A DNA stretch of 64,000 nt, taken from Polyangiaceae bacterium (GTDB taxonomy: Bacteria > Myxococcota_A > Polyangia > Polyangiales > Polyangiaceae). The notes under the pieces are model-generated. The model saw nothing but the letters and a program-made list of their open reading frames with translations. It searched no databases and was not told the DNA's origin. Of the stretch, positions 1-8,700 are shown one piece after another (within the stretch, counting starts at the first letter, position 1; the number at the start of each line of letters is the position of its first letter). Where the stretch lies: the NCBI GenBank assembly GCA_020633205.1, contig JACKEB010000014.1, forward strand, positions 248,001 through 312,000, given 5' to 3'. The translations under genes and the position numbers were made by a program.

Positions 1-293
1 ATCCTCCCGGAAACAATAGAAGCCGTCGTCTTGCCCCGCCGCCGTACAGACGTCGTCGCCCCCAAGCAAGCTGAGTTCCTGGGAGAGACCGATCACCAGC
101 CACAAGTGTTTGCGCTTGCGCTTCGCCTTCTTCGGAGTAGCGGATGGCTGATCTTCAGCCGCTGCGCGCTTCTTCCGCTTCTTCTTCTTGCACACGTTTG
201 GCGGGTCCTGCCCGGGGAGCGATAGAGGCTCCGCGACGGACTCCACGAAGGCGACGAACGTGGGGCTTGTCCTTCGGAGCCGCTCGCGGCCAC
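1..293 (-). pseudogene. 5'-truncated gene for a TPR/PEGA-type myxobacterial protein, running off the left edge
   Basis: On the minus strand a frame without stops reads from about 293 to position 1. It encodes an acidic-hydrophobic stretch (FVAFVESVAEPLSLPG), a lysine/arginine-rich spacer, then HLWLVIGLSQELSLLGGDDV followed by cysteines. This order (charged spacer, then an amphipathic strand and a VC...C pattern) resembles the C-terminal beta-rich region I associate with large TPR/PEGA-type envelope proteins in myxobacteria; that family link is from memory. No start codon, signal peptide or ribosome site precedes it. The recognisable part begins directly behind the stop codon of the lipoprotein gene at 302-730, which suggests the upstream half was lost in a rearrangement. 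It could also be a frameshifted start, so the call as a pseudogene is moderate. Confidence 0.45.
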
Positions 294-301
294 TTCCGCG
301 T

Positions 302-730
302 TCAGAGTTGAACTTGACCGGAGTGGCACGCCGGGCCGCACTCGGGGCCGTTCGGGTACACACTGGAGTAGCTGATGGTGTCGACCGTCTCGTCGACGAT
401 TGGGCTGCCGCCGCTCTCGATCACGAGGCGAAAGGTCTTCGGCGCGCGCATCAGGACGACGCTACGTACCTGGCCACCCTGAATGTTCACAGCAGCTGGA
501 GAATAGTCCGCGTTTCCGACGCCATCGCATTGGAAAGCGTCCCCCTGGCCGCTGCAGGTAATCGTCTCGTCAGCTAGCTCGACCGTGACGTCGTAGGCGT
601 CGTCCGGGCTGAACGACTGAGCCAAATCGATGGTGAGCTGATCGAAACAGCCAGCTGTGGTGCAGCTTTGGGTGTCATCCCCGCAGCCCCCAAAACCCAA
701 GAGTGAAAAAGCAAGAACAAGTCGGCGCAT
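302..730 (-). CDS. Small secreted lipoprotein (142 aa), paralogue of 20086-20520
   Basis: The start at 728-730 is preceded by a strong GGAGGAGG about 10 nt upstream, and the product begins MRRLVLAFSLLGFGGCGDD: a short signal peptide with a lipobox cysteine at residue 16. A longer reading frame to 868 exists but would bury the signal peptide. The mature part has paired cysteines (CTTAGC, ITCSG, FQC) and ends in YPNGPECGPAC. The same layout occurs in the lipoprotein at 20086-20520 (CTLMGC ... YPNGEDCDDGC) and in a decayed C-terminal piece at 20526-20613, so this is a local family. The role is unknown; it is probably an inner-face outer-membrane or surface lipoprotein stabilised by disulfides. 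Confidence 0.85.
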   Translation of the reverse strand: MRRLVLAFSLLGFGGCGDDTQSCTTAGCFDQLTIDLAQSFSPDDAYDVTVELADETITCSGQGDAFQCDGVGNADYSPAAVNIQGGQVRSVVLMRAPKTFRLVIESGGSPIVDETVDTISYSSVYPNGPECGPACHSGQVQL

Positions 731-848
731 ACCAAAGTACCTCCTCCGCGAGGATTGCACGCTTCCGGGCTGGCGTCTGCTGCGGCCTTCGGACGCTAGT
801 GCTCGCTTTCGGCGTCTACCCACGACCGCGCATGACCGTGGGGAAGCG

Positions 849-1280
849 CTATGGCAGCGCTGTCGCACCGTTGTCCCGCAGCCGCACGAGCAAGCCTGGG
901 CTGTAGGCGATCTCTGGCGCCCAGCGCTCTAGGATTTCCCGCGTCTTTTCCTCGCCCACCAGTGGCACGAGTAAGGCCAAGCGCTCGATGGCGAGGCGCA
1001 CCTCCGCACCCTTCGTGCGTAGATCCACGGAGCTGCTAGCCGCTGCATCGCTCAGCGTTTGTGCTTGCTCGGGAGTGAATAGCCTGAGCTCCGGTGCCCT
1101 CGCGCTGCGCAAGCCGGTGGTGATCGAATCGTAGAGCGAGGCCTCGCGTGCGACGACTCGGGCGCCCCAGTGCGGCCCGGGGTGAAAATCTTTTAGGGCA
1201 CGCAGCTGGTCGTCCCAGCTGTTCGCGTCTTCGAATGCGTTGCGATAGCTGGCCAGTACCTCCGAAGGACTACCCAGGGT
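849..1280 (-). pseudogene. 5'-truncated ORF of unknown function
   Basis: A frame open on the minus strand ends at TAG (849-851) and encodes a helical protein with segments such as LALLVPLVGEEKTREILERW and APEIAYSPGLLVRL. The frame continues upstream past any good start codon to about 1290, where it runs into the reverse strand of the duplicated helicase 3' end (1278-1454). The 5' portion therefore seems to have been replaced by that duplication. A TTG at 1110-1112 would give an 87-aa product, but it has no evident ribosome site. No family is recognised. It may be a remnant rather than a functional gene. Confidence 0.4.
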
Positions 1281-1454
1281 GTTCGTGCATCGCTTGATTG
1301 CGCGCGGAACCGTGGAAGAAAGATCGTCGCGCTGCAGGCTCGAAAGGCAGACCTTGCCGAGGCTCTGCTCAGCGGCGGGGCGCGCGCCCTGCAGCTGGAT
1401 GAGGCGCTGCTCGACGACTTGCTAGCACCACTCGGGAGCTAGTTGTCTTCACCC
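1278..1454 (+). pseudogene. Duplicated 3' end of the SNF2 helicase gene, frameshifted
   Basis: This 177-nt segment matches 8731-8908, the last part of the helicase gene at 5771-8896, with only a handful of substitutions and one deleted base (GTGGAAGAAAGATCG here, GTGGAGGAGAAGATCG there). The deletion destroys the frame. The copy includes the helicase stop in the CTAG at 1439-1442 and the following TTGTCTTCAC, which in the intact locus is the end of the convergent LRR gene; the remnant EHRK...GEDN of that LRR C-terminus is still readable on the minus strand. Most differences fall at third codon positions, so the copy was coding or recent when it diverged. Confidence 0.85.
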
Positions 1455-1475
1455 CGGCAGGGGCCCTTCCGATGC

Positions 1476-1930
1476 TCAATTCGGGCACGCCTTTGGCCAG
1501 TCGCTACCGACGCAGTTCAGCTTGGCTGGACCATGGGAGAAGAAGAGGAGTCGGGGTGTGGCGAGCAGCTGCGCGATGATGTCGCTGCTTGGCGCGCCGT
1601 CGAACCACAACGTGCGTAACGTGGTGAGTTCACCCAACTCGCTGAAAGCTGCTGGCGCCAGATCAGTACGGAGCACCAGCGTGTGGAGCTTCGGCAGCGC
1701 CCGGAGCTCGACGACGTCGGGTACTCTGAGGGGGACGCTGACGCTCAGTTCTTCCAGGGAGGTCGCTGGGTGCAGCCCATGGAGCCTGACGGGGGTGAGG
1801 GGGAGCGAGAGCCGTCGCAGCTGGGGCCGCAGCGCGAGGTCCTCGATGCGCTCCTCAGGCGACGAACTCAGTGCTTCTGGTATCGCCGAATCCGCGCGGT
1901 TGCGAATGTAGGTTCTGGTGGGCGGCTCGA
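1476..1930 (-). pseudogene. N-terminally truncated leucine-rich-repeat lipoprotein
   Basis: Minus-strand frame encoding LRR-like units (EDLALRPQLRRLSLPL, SLEELSVSVPL, ALPKLHTLVLR, ELTTLRTLWFDG) and ending LLFFSHGPAKLNCVGSDWPK. The last 40 residues closely match the C-terminus of the LRR lipoprotein at 17875-19380 (LLFFSEGPSKLNCPGSDWPE). The signal peptide, the N-terminal domain and several repeats are missing: upstream of about 1930 the frame hits stop codons and no start with a ribosome site is present. It adjoins the duplicated helicase tail, so the region is a degraded chimera of two LRR loci. Confidence 0.75.
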
Positions 1931-2019
1931 GCGAATGAGACCGTGCGGTCTTACAAACCTGCGTTTGCTACCTGCAGGGAGCATTGTCAGTACACGCAGA
2001 CGTTGCTTACCGTTCGACG

Positions 2020-2421
2020 ATGCGAATTCTCCCAGCTCTCCTCGCGTCAGCAGCGTGTGCGCTCCTGACCATCGCCTGTAGCAGTGATGACGACGGTGGC
2101 TTCACCGATGGAAACACCGACCCCCAACGCGCCGAGTGTGAAACCAAGGTGGTGATGAGCTGCATCAGCACCAGCGGCACGTGCCACGAGTGGTATTCAG
2201 AGGAAGCGGCGGACGCCATCTATTCCACCTGCGTCCAGCTCAACCAAGTCATCAGCAACCAACCCTGCCCCACCCGCTATTCGGAGTGCTGCATCCACAT
2301 CGAAGGCTCCTACGACTACCCCGAAGGGATCTGCCTGAGTGACACCGACCCCGACCTTGCCGGTTTCAAATCCCGCTGCGAGAGCACCCAAGACCATCCC
2401 GAGAGGTGGTGCGGCGGCTGA
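2020..2421 (+). CDS. Cysteine-rich lipoprotein of unknown function (133 aa)
   Basis: Starting at the ATG at 2020 the product is MRILPALLASAACALLTIAC followed by SSDDDGG, a clear signal peptide with a lipobox cysteine at residue 20 and a +2 serine. The 145-aa frame from 1984 would add 12 residues ahead of the signal and is less likely. The mature protein has about ten cysteines, including MSCISTSGTC, NQPC and ECCIHIEG, spaced in a way that suggests a disulfide-bonded small domain. No family is recognised. It stands alone between the LRR pseudogene (opposite strand) and the truncated kinase. Confidence 0.75.
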   Translation: MRILPALLASAACALLTIACSSDDDGGFTDGNTDPQRAECETKVVMSCISTSGTCHEWYSEEAADAIYSTCVQLNQVISNQPCPTRYSECCIHIEGSYDYPEGICLSDTDPDLAGFKSRCESTQDHPERWCGG

Positions 2422-2498
2422 GACTCAAGTCGATTCAAGCACTCTTGTTACTGCAATAGGTTTGGGGGTGAGGGTGCGATGAAGGGTGTTGCTTCGCG

Positions 2499-3194
2499 TT
2501 GGCGATGGCTCGGAAGCGGCTCAACGCAAACTGGGCGAGCGATCCAGGTGCGCAGGCGCGGTTTGGGTGTGAGATCGAACTCCTTCGGGCGATGGAGCAT
2601 CCCAACATCGTGCCGCTGTGCGGTGTTTCGATCTCGACCATCGATCGGTCGTATTGCATGCCGCTGTACCCCAGCACGTTGCGTCGGCAACTTGCGGAGG
2701 GTGTGCACTACAGCGTCGGCGACGTGCTCGCCCTCGCGAGGTCGATCGCTTCGGCGTTGGACTATGCGCACGCTTTGGGTTTCACCCATCGCGACCTCAA
2801 ACCGGACAACATCCTGATTGATGACGAGGGTCGTCCAATCATCTGCGATTGGGGTCTTGGGCAGTTCATCCACAAGCATTCCAAGGTGCTTCAGCTCACC
2901 GTCGGGGGCCCCATGGGCACCGAATACTATTGCGACCTAGAGCAGTGGAATTCAGGCAACGGCGGCACGCTGGGTGACGTCTACTCGCTTGGTATGACGC
3001 TGGCCGAAGTGGCGAGAGGAAGAGCCATCCAGATCCGACAGGTTGGGTTCGGGATCACCGAGGACGTGCTGCAGCCGCACACGTCGGCGGCGGTGCAGCT
3101 AAACCAGTTGTTTCGCCGAATGACGAGCCTCAGTCGCGCTTCCCGCTGTCAGAGCATGGGAGAAGTGCTCGTGGCTCTGAGCTGGATCGCGTGA
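2499..3194 (+). CDS. Serine/threonine protein kinase lacking the N-lobe glycine loop (231 aa), possibly a broken gene
   Basis: The product has a kinase C-lobe: HRDLKPDN at residues 97-104, DWG at 117-119 in place of DFG, and LGDVYSLGMTLAE for subdomain IX. The APE segment is altered (EYYCDLEQW). The frame begins at a TTG at 2499 and the text MARKRL may stand for the beta-3 VAIK strand, but the glycine loop is absent; in this frame a TGA lies at 2469-2471. In another frame just upstream, FGGEGAMKG can be read, which looks like the missing loop, so a frameshift near 2480-2500 is plausible. There is no room for a full N-lobe after the preceding gene ends at 2421. It may be a pseudokinase remnant. 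Confidence 0.6.
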   Translation: MAMARKRLNANWASDPGAQARFGCEIELLRAMEHPNIVPLCGVSISTIDRSYCMPLYPSTLRRQLAEGVHYSVGDVLALARSIASALDYAHALGFTHRDLKPDNILIDDEGRPIICDWGLGQFIHKHSKVLQLTVGGPMGTEYYCDLEQWNSGNGGTLGDVYSLGMTLAEVARGRAIQIRQVGFGITEDVLQPHTSAAVQLNQLFRRMTSLSRASRCQSMGEVLVALSWIA

Positions 3195-3369
3195 GCAACT
3201 CGAAGCGCTCGCAATAGCCGCCGGAGCGGATCTCATGACAGCGGCCGGCGCACAAGGCGCCGGTTCCGCCGGGCATTGGAAGTCCGCATTCGGCGTTCGT
3301 TTATACACTCAGGCAGGGCTCGTTCTCGATAGTCGAGCGCGGGTGCTTGGCCTTGGAATGGAGGTCAGT

Positions 3370-3573
3370 ATGGCAGCAATTGGCAGCAGATTTCGTACCG
3401 GACAGAAGTGCACACAAACCGGAGTATACCACTGGGACGGGTACACGGATGGCACACGCCTTCCAGCGCCGACATCGGAAGAGCGGGTGATCACGCTGGA
3501 TGCTGGAAGGATTTTTCCGCCCGTCAATTCGGCTGACAAGGGAGCGTACTGGGTCCTGAAGCGAGCGACCTAG
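3370..3573 (+). CDS. YjzC-like small protein (67 aa)
   Basis: The ATG at 3370 has GGAGG with ideal spacing just upstream, so it is preferred over the upstream starts at 3235 and 3358. The product has the pattern of the YjzC family: an N-terminal RFRTGQKCTQTGVY, an acidic middle, and a C-terminal RIFPP followed by WVLKR. Family members are 60-70 aa, basic at the ends and of unknown biochemical role. The assignment rests on the FxxGQ...GxY and the lysine/arginine-terminated tryptophan motif. The gene ends just before a strong hairpin that it shares with the convergent HEPN operon. Confidence 0.65.
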   Translation: MAAIGSRFRTGQKCTQTGVYHWDGYTDGTRLPAPTSEERVITLDAGRIFPPVNSADKGAYWVLKRAT

Positions 3574-3581
3574 CGCCTGCG

Positions 3582-3611
3582 GCCCCGGCGTACATCGACG
3601 TGCGCCGGGGC
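3582..3611. terminator. Hairpin between convergent genes
   Basis: A 9-bp perfect GC stem (GCCCCGGCG / CGCCGGGGC) with a 12-nt loop, partly extendable by wobble pairs, lies between the YjzC-like gene (stop 3573) and the last gene of the HEPN operon (stop at 3611). It is well placed to stop transcription from both sides, although no long T-run follows. Confidence 0.6.
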
Positions 3612-4030
3612 TAGCTGAGTGCGTTCTGATCGGCTTGGTTGAGTTCGTTGACCCACAACACTAGGTGACCCACTAGCGCGGCCAGCTCAGTGCGGTCGGG
3701 GAGCCTTGCTTGGCAGGAGAAGCGAGCCCACCCCTGGTCGCAGGCCGCAGTGGACGGATTGCCGGGTGGGAGTCGATGCTTCAGCGAAGCGAGGAACTCG
3801 AGTCGTTCGTACGCATCTAGCTGCGGTCGAATGACGACGTCCAGGTAGCTCAACACGTCGTTTCCTCCGGGAGGCACAGGCCAATCCTTGTTGGTTAGGC
3901 GCGTTCGACGACCGTCGGGTTTGAAGTCGCTCGGAAACGGTTGCGGCAGAGGGGCAAGATACTCGTAGGCGAAGAGATTGACGCCCAAGGCGCCCTCCGT
4001 GGATCGGACCCTCTGCGCGCTAAACAGCAT
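3611..4030 (-). CDS. Unknown protein, third gene of HEPN operon (139 aa)
   Basis: The start codon at 4028-4030 overlaps the stop of the preceding gene as ATGA, indicating translational coupling. The N-terminus MLFSAQRVRSTEGALGVNLF is not a signal peptide. The middle contains RPQLDAYERLEFLASLKHRLPP, predicted helical, followed by two cysteines and a C-terminal helix (LAALVGHLVLWVNEL). No family is recognised. Being coupled to the two upstream genes, it probably works with them. Its size and lack of export signal suggest a cytosolic partner of the HEPN protein. Confidence 0.65.
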   Translation of the reverse strand: MLFSAQRVRSTEGALGVNLFAYEYLAPLPQPFPSDFKPDGRRTRLTNKDWPVPPGGNDVLSYLDVVIRPQLDAYERLEFLASLKHRLPPGNPSTAACDQGWARFSCQARLPDRTELAALVGHLVLWVNELNQADQNALS

Positions 4031-4416
4031 CAGGCTGCCTCTTCACGGCGAGGTGGAAACTCGGTCTGCTCCACGTCGGTTGCGAGCCGCGGGCCTGACG
4101 CCAGTTGGGGTGTGATTCGCTTCGCCGCCTCGGCTTCCGCCACCCACTGCCTCGTGATGAAGTCAGAGTACAGGCGCTGCGATTCCTTGCGAGTGTGGAA
4201 GATCACGATCAAGGCGCCCAGCTTGCTTTCCAGGTCCTCGCGTAGGCTGCGTAATCTGTGATAGAGTTCCCGCTGCTCCGGCCCGTCCACGTTGAAGATC
4301 TCGATCGTGTTGTTGCGGCCGTCGTAGTCGCCCCACAGCTGGTCCGCCGGCGCCCACCGGACTGGCCTGCCCGTGAACGCCTGGATTCGCTCGGCCCACT
4401 CCTCACGCGTCGTCAT
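4030..4416 (-). CDS. Unknown protein, second gene of HEPN operon (128 aa)
   Basis: It begins at an ATG (4414-4416) overlapping the HEPN gene stop by 4 nt and ends overlapping the next start by ATGA. The product starts MTTREEWAERIQAFTGRPVR, has an acidic strand-rich region (DYDGRNNTIEIFNVDGPEQ), then a helix and the strand LGALIVIFHTRKESQRLY. In HEPN loci the partner is often an MNT-type nucleotidyltransferase, but I see no GSxxRGxAxxxSDxD signature, so it is not a canonical one. The short strand-helix text IVIFHTRKESQRLY could be the edge of an alpha/beta fold. The function is unknown. Confidence 0.7.
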   Translation of the reverse strand: MTTREEWAERIQAFTGRPVRWAPADQLWGDYDGRNNTIEIFNVDGPEQRELYHRLRSLREDLESKLGALIVIFHTRKESQRLYSDFITRQWVAEAEAAKRITPQLASGPRLATDVEQTEFPPRREEAA

Positions 4417-4787
4417 GGGGCCACCTCCTCTAGGAGCCCGACGAAACTCTCGGCTATCTCTAGGCTTTCGCTGGCCTCGGAGACGTCGACGAAGTCCTGC
4501 GTGTAGTCTGCCTTCACGCGGCGGTCGCGGATGAGAGCCAGGTCGTCCCGCTGATCATCCGTCAGCAGGCGCCAGGTACGCGCGAGCTGGGGGAACTCGT
4601 TGTGACGAAAGTAGTTTCCGTCGGGATAACGGTGCCCGCGTTGGAGAGCCAGGTCCGCGACCGCCAGATACGCGGCGAAGTAGGCGCGAGATGCGGAGGC
4701 ACTGCAGAGGTCGGCGGCTTCCCGGTCCAACAAGTGACGTGCGGCCTCCAGGTTCTCCTGCGCCTTCTCGTCCAGCCGAATCGCCAT
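4413..4787 (-). CDS. HEPN-domain protein, first gene of a three-gene operon (124 aa)
   Basis: The product MAIRLDEKAQENLEAARHLL is all-helical and has the HEPN layout: an N-terminal helix with AARHLLD, then ASRAYFAAYLAVADLAL (the YxAxYxA-type helix), and a C-terminal helix with ALIRDRRVKADYTQ, the region where HEPN proteins of this type carry R...xADY. HEPN proteins act as RNases in toxin-antitoxin and defence systems or as non-catalytic partners of nucleotidyltransferases. The canonical Rx4-6H RNase motif is not evident, so catalytic activity is doubtful. The two downstream genes are coupled by ATGA overlaps. The neighbourhood contains other toxin-antitoxin debris (4927-5485). Confidence 0.75.
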   Translation of the reverse strand: MAIRLDEKAQENLEAARHLLDREAADLCSASASRAYFAAYLAVADLALQRGHRYPDGNYFRHNEFPQLARTWRLLTDDQRDDLALIRDRRVKADYTQDFVDVSEASESLEIAESFVGLLEEVAP

Positions 4788-4926
4788 TCCGCGAGTCTAT
4801 CACCGCGGAGGTGCTCCGAGTAGTCAGTGCGCGCATGCGAGGTTCCTACGGGTTCGCATCGGGGGCGACAGCGCGACGGAAGCAGGACAAGCGCCTTTGA
4901 GCGCCCTGAACCGCCCGCACCGCACC

Positions 4927-5031
4927 TCAGCGCCAAACCAACAAGCACCACCCGCTTACGGCGGTGAGAGCGGTTGGAACTTCAACCGACCCGAGGCACC
5001 TATCGACGAAGAAGGTGAATGGCTCTTCAAG
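4927..5031 (-). pseudogene. Remnant of a DUF5615/PIN-like toxin
   Basis: On the minus strand a short frame reads LEEPFTFFVDRCLGSVEVPTAL and stops at TGA (4927-4929). The text PFTFFVDR.LG...VP.AL matches the N-terminus of PIN-like DUF5615 proteins that follow DUF433 antitoxins. Only about 30 codons survive and the rest is missing. It follows the DUF433 remnant in the order expected for such pairs. Confidence 0.5.
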
Positions 5032-5485
5032 CCGCTGCCGCTCGGACCGCTTCTTCAATCAACGCTACCTCTACCCCGTAGTCCTTTGCGAGCGCGTTCA
5101 GTGAGTCGCCCCCCTTGAAGCGGTCCGCAATGATCCTGGTTGGAATTCCGGTTCCGTAGAGAATCGGTCTGCCGTAGGCCAAGTTCGGATCGATCACGAT
5201 TGTCTTGGGCTGACGCCAAGCTCGCGCTCGACGAGGTGAATTGCCGCGCGGATTTGACTTAGCTTCACCTGATGCTCCCGCCGCATCGCAGCTAGCGTGA
5301 AGGCTTCAACGAGATTGGTGAACGAGAGGTACCCGCTGGCCGCGGGCTTGATCACACCTTGAACCGAACGACGTCCAGCCTTGGAAGCGTAACTCGTCCG
5401 TTCACCCACGCGCCAAGCGTCGTTCGAGGAACACCGATGAGGCGCGCCGCCTCGGCTATCGAGTAGCTTGGTGCGTCGTAAATCG
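5027..5485 (-). pseudogene. Frameshifted DUF433-type antitoxin with MerR-like N-terminus
   Basis: Three consecutive minus-strand pieces in different frames make up one protein: SYSIAEAARLIGVPRTTLGAW (MerR-like HTH, about 5400-5475), then ASGYLSFTNLVEAFTLAAMR followed by the helix with IRAAIHLVEREL (5210-5350), then IVIDPNLAYGRPILYGTGIP and a helix ending in AAAA with TGA at 5027-5029. The last piece is the DUF433 signature. The first frameshift is near 5355; the second junction near 5200 also seems to lack about 60 residues of the usual linker. The gene is therefore broken at least twice. It was probably the antitoxin of the adjacent toxin remnant. Confidence 0.8.
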
Positions 5486-5770
5486 ACGAGGAATTGCGGG
5501 GTCCGCGTGCCACGACGGAAGTGTAGTACGCCTCGTTTTCATGGACAAGCGTTCAGCATAGGGGCTGCGCGTTTCCTTCAACTTCTTCGGCTTCTTCTCC
5601 GCCCTCGGCTATTGCCTCGCGGATCACGTGGGGGCGACGTCGTTCAGGTGCTTGGGGAGCTCTTTGGCGGCGCTTCCTGGTCAGCGGGATCGCCCTTGCG
5701 CTCGGTTCCCGCGTCATGCTTCAACCGGGGCGTGAGCCGGGACCTTGCTCTTGGTTGGACCGACGTCGCG

Positions 5771-8700
5771 ATGCGGGCATTCAAGCTCATGGCGGTGGGC
5801 ACGCAGCGGTTGGGCGTTGAGCTGCTTGTCACGGGAAGCGTCGGGCCGGTGAGCCTCAATGAGACGGGGCAACTCGCCTGCATCGTGAAGAGCTCTCGAG
5901 GTCGAGGGAGCTATCGCGTTGATGGCTGGCTCACGGGGGGCTTGGGCTGCACTTGCAGCTGGCGCTCCGAGTGCAAGCACGTGGCGGCGGTGCTGTTCGC
6001 GGTTGCGACCAAGCATGGCGCTGGCGAGCGCTCGAGCGCGGACCGAGTGACGCTAGATGGGAGCGGAACGTCCACGTCGTCCGCGGTGCAGCGCTGGCTG
6101 GGTTCGTGGAAGGACGAGCCAACGCCGCAGCGGGATCGCCTCGTGTTCGTGCTCGCTTTTGTGGGGGAACAGGCGTCGATCACCCTTCACACTCAGCGTC
6201 GCACCCCGAGCGGCGACTGGAGTTACGCCCACGGTATCAGCATGGCGGGGGCGCTGCGAGTCATCGGCGGGGAGCACTCGCGGGAGGGGCTCGACGCAGC
6301 CATCGAGAGCCTGGCCTGGGACAAGCGTGCAGAGGCGAGGCTCACCGGCCGCCTGGGTGCCTTCGGGTTGAAGGCCGCGCTCGACACGCAGCGCTTGCTC
6401 ATGGATTGCCGTGCGGATTCGGAGCTGCGTCAGGTGCAGCTCGTGGCCGGCCCGCCACGTATCGGAAAGCTTGGCTGGGCAGAGCGGGACGGGCTGCTGA
6501 GGACCGTCGTGGAGCTCGGGGATCCAGCGCTCTTGATCGTGCGTACGGATCCGCCTTACTACGTCGACGCTCGCGACGGTTCGACGGGGGAGATCCGCGC
6601 TGCTGGCGACGTCGCGAAGTGGCTCGCCGCGCCGCCTATCCGTGAGGAACAAGCGCCGAGCCTCGCTGCGACCTTGCAGCAACACGGGTTGCCGGTCCCG
6701 AACACGACGCCGACCCGCGTCGTGCAGGGACGCCCGAAGGCGCGTCTCGTGATCTTCAGCGAGGAGCTGCCCAATGGACAGAAGGAACACCTGGGGCGCC
6801 TCGAGTTTCGTTACGAAGACGTGCTGGCGCCCGCCGATGACGACCCGCCCAAGCAGACGCTCCTCGAGATCGGCGGCGAACGGATCCGCCTGGTTCGCGA
6901 CTTCTACGCGGAGGAAGACGCGAGGCAGTCGCTGGAGGCCATGGGATTTCTGCCTGAGATCGACCCTGTGGATCACTGGGCTCAGCCCGACGCGCTCGAG
7001 TGGGGCATGTTCCAGAGCGTGGGCAGGCCCTTCTTGGAGGCTCGGGGCGTCGAGGTCGTCTACGACCCTTCGTACAGCCTCGAGATCGCCGAGGCCGTCG
7101 ACTACTTCACCGATCTGGAACCGAGCGGAAACGACTGGTTCGAGCTTGACTTCGGCGTCGACGTGCAAGGGGAGCGCATCAGCCTGCTCTCCATGTTGCT
7201 TCGAGGCATCGCCCACGGCGACGATTTCGGGGGTGAGGGAGAGTCGATGCTCGTCGAGCTGCCGTCAGGGCGCCTGGCGGAAGTACAGCTCGACCGCATT
7301 CGTCCCCTCGTCGATACCGTCATCGAGCTCGCGACCTCGGAGCAGCTCGAGCGGCGCCGCATCAGTCGCTGGCAGGCGCTTGACCTCGCGGAAACGCTAG
7401 GCCTCGACAGCAAGACGGGCAAGGGTCTGCGCAAGCTACGTGAGTCCCTCACCGGCGGAGCGCTGCCTCGCCCCAGGCTCCCGAAGAGCTTCAAGGCAAC
7501 CCTGCGCGACTACCAGGCGCAAGGCGTCGCCTGGCTCGGCCTGCTCGGGGAGCACGGCGTCGGTGCGGTGCTCGCCGACGACATGGGCCTTGGCAAGACC
7601 GTGCAGTTGCTCGCACACCTGGTCGCGCGGAAACACAAGAAGCTCGCCAAGGGGCCGAGCTTGGTCGTGGCGCCTACCAGCGTGCTCGTCTCCTGGGCGG
7701 AGCAGCTCGAGCAGTTTGCGCCGAAGCTGCGCGTGGTCCTCTGGCACGGCGCCGAGCGCCAGGCGCGCGAGGCAGAGCTGATGGAGTGCGATCTCGTGCT
7801 GACGAGCTATAGCTTGCTGCATCGGGACGAGGCGCTCCTCACCCCCATCCCCTGGGATGTCGCCATCCTGGATGAAGCCCAGGCCATCAAGAACCCCAAG
7901 ACCGCTACTGCGAATTCCGCGAGGAGACTTAAGGCGCAGCAGCGCATCGCAGTGACCGGGACGCCGCTCGAGAATCACCTGGGGGAGGTGTGGAGTCAGT
8001 TCGCGTTCGCTGTGCCAGGCGCGCTCGGTAGCGAGCGAGCGTTTGCGCAGGCCTTTCGCAGCCCCATCGAGAAGCACGGCGACGCTGCGCGCATGGAGGC
8101 CCTTCGGCGTCGAGTGGCGCCGCTCCTGCTCCGGCGCACGAAGGAAGAAGTGGCGAAGGAGCTGCCCCCAAAGACAGTCATCACTCACCATATCGAGTTT
8201 GGTGCGCCGCAGCGCGACCTGTACGAAGCGGTGCGCAAGCTGGTGGACAAGCAAGTCCGCGAGGAAATTGCACGGCGAGGTCTGGCGCTCTCGCGCATCG
8301 TGGTGCTGGATGCGCTGCTCAAGCTGCGTCAGGTGTGCTGCGATCCGAGCCTGGTGAAGACCAACCAGCGGCGAAACGTGCCCAGCGCGAAGCGCAAGTT
8401 CCTGAGTGAGCTGCTGCAGACGCTGCTCTCGGAGGGGCGCCGCGTGCTCATCTTCTCGCAGTTCGTGGAGATGCTCGAGCTGCTGCTCGCGGACCTGCTG
8501 GACGCCGGAATTCCCTATGCCTATCTCACTGGCAGCACGGTGAACCGCAAGACCCAGATCGAGCTCTTTCAGAGCGGCGAGGTGCCCGTGTTCTTGATCA
8601 GCCTCAAGGCGGGTGGGGTGGGCCTCAACCTCACGGCGGCGGATACGGTGATCCACTACGACCCGTGGTGGAACCCCGCCGTGGAGGCGCAAGCGACGGA

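Noticed and set aside
4897..5118. 73-aa plus-strand frame
   Set aside because: It is antisense to the recognisable toxin and antitoxin remnants.
6053..7216. 387-aa open frame on the minus strand inside the helicase gene
   Set aside because: Arginine/leucine/histidine-rich shadow of the plus-strand helicase; no recognisable domain.
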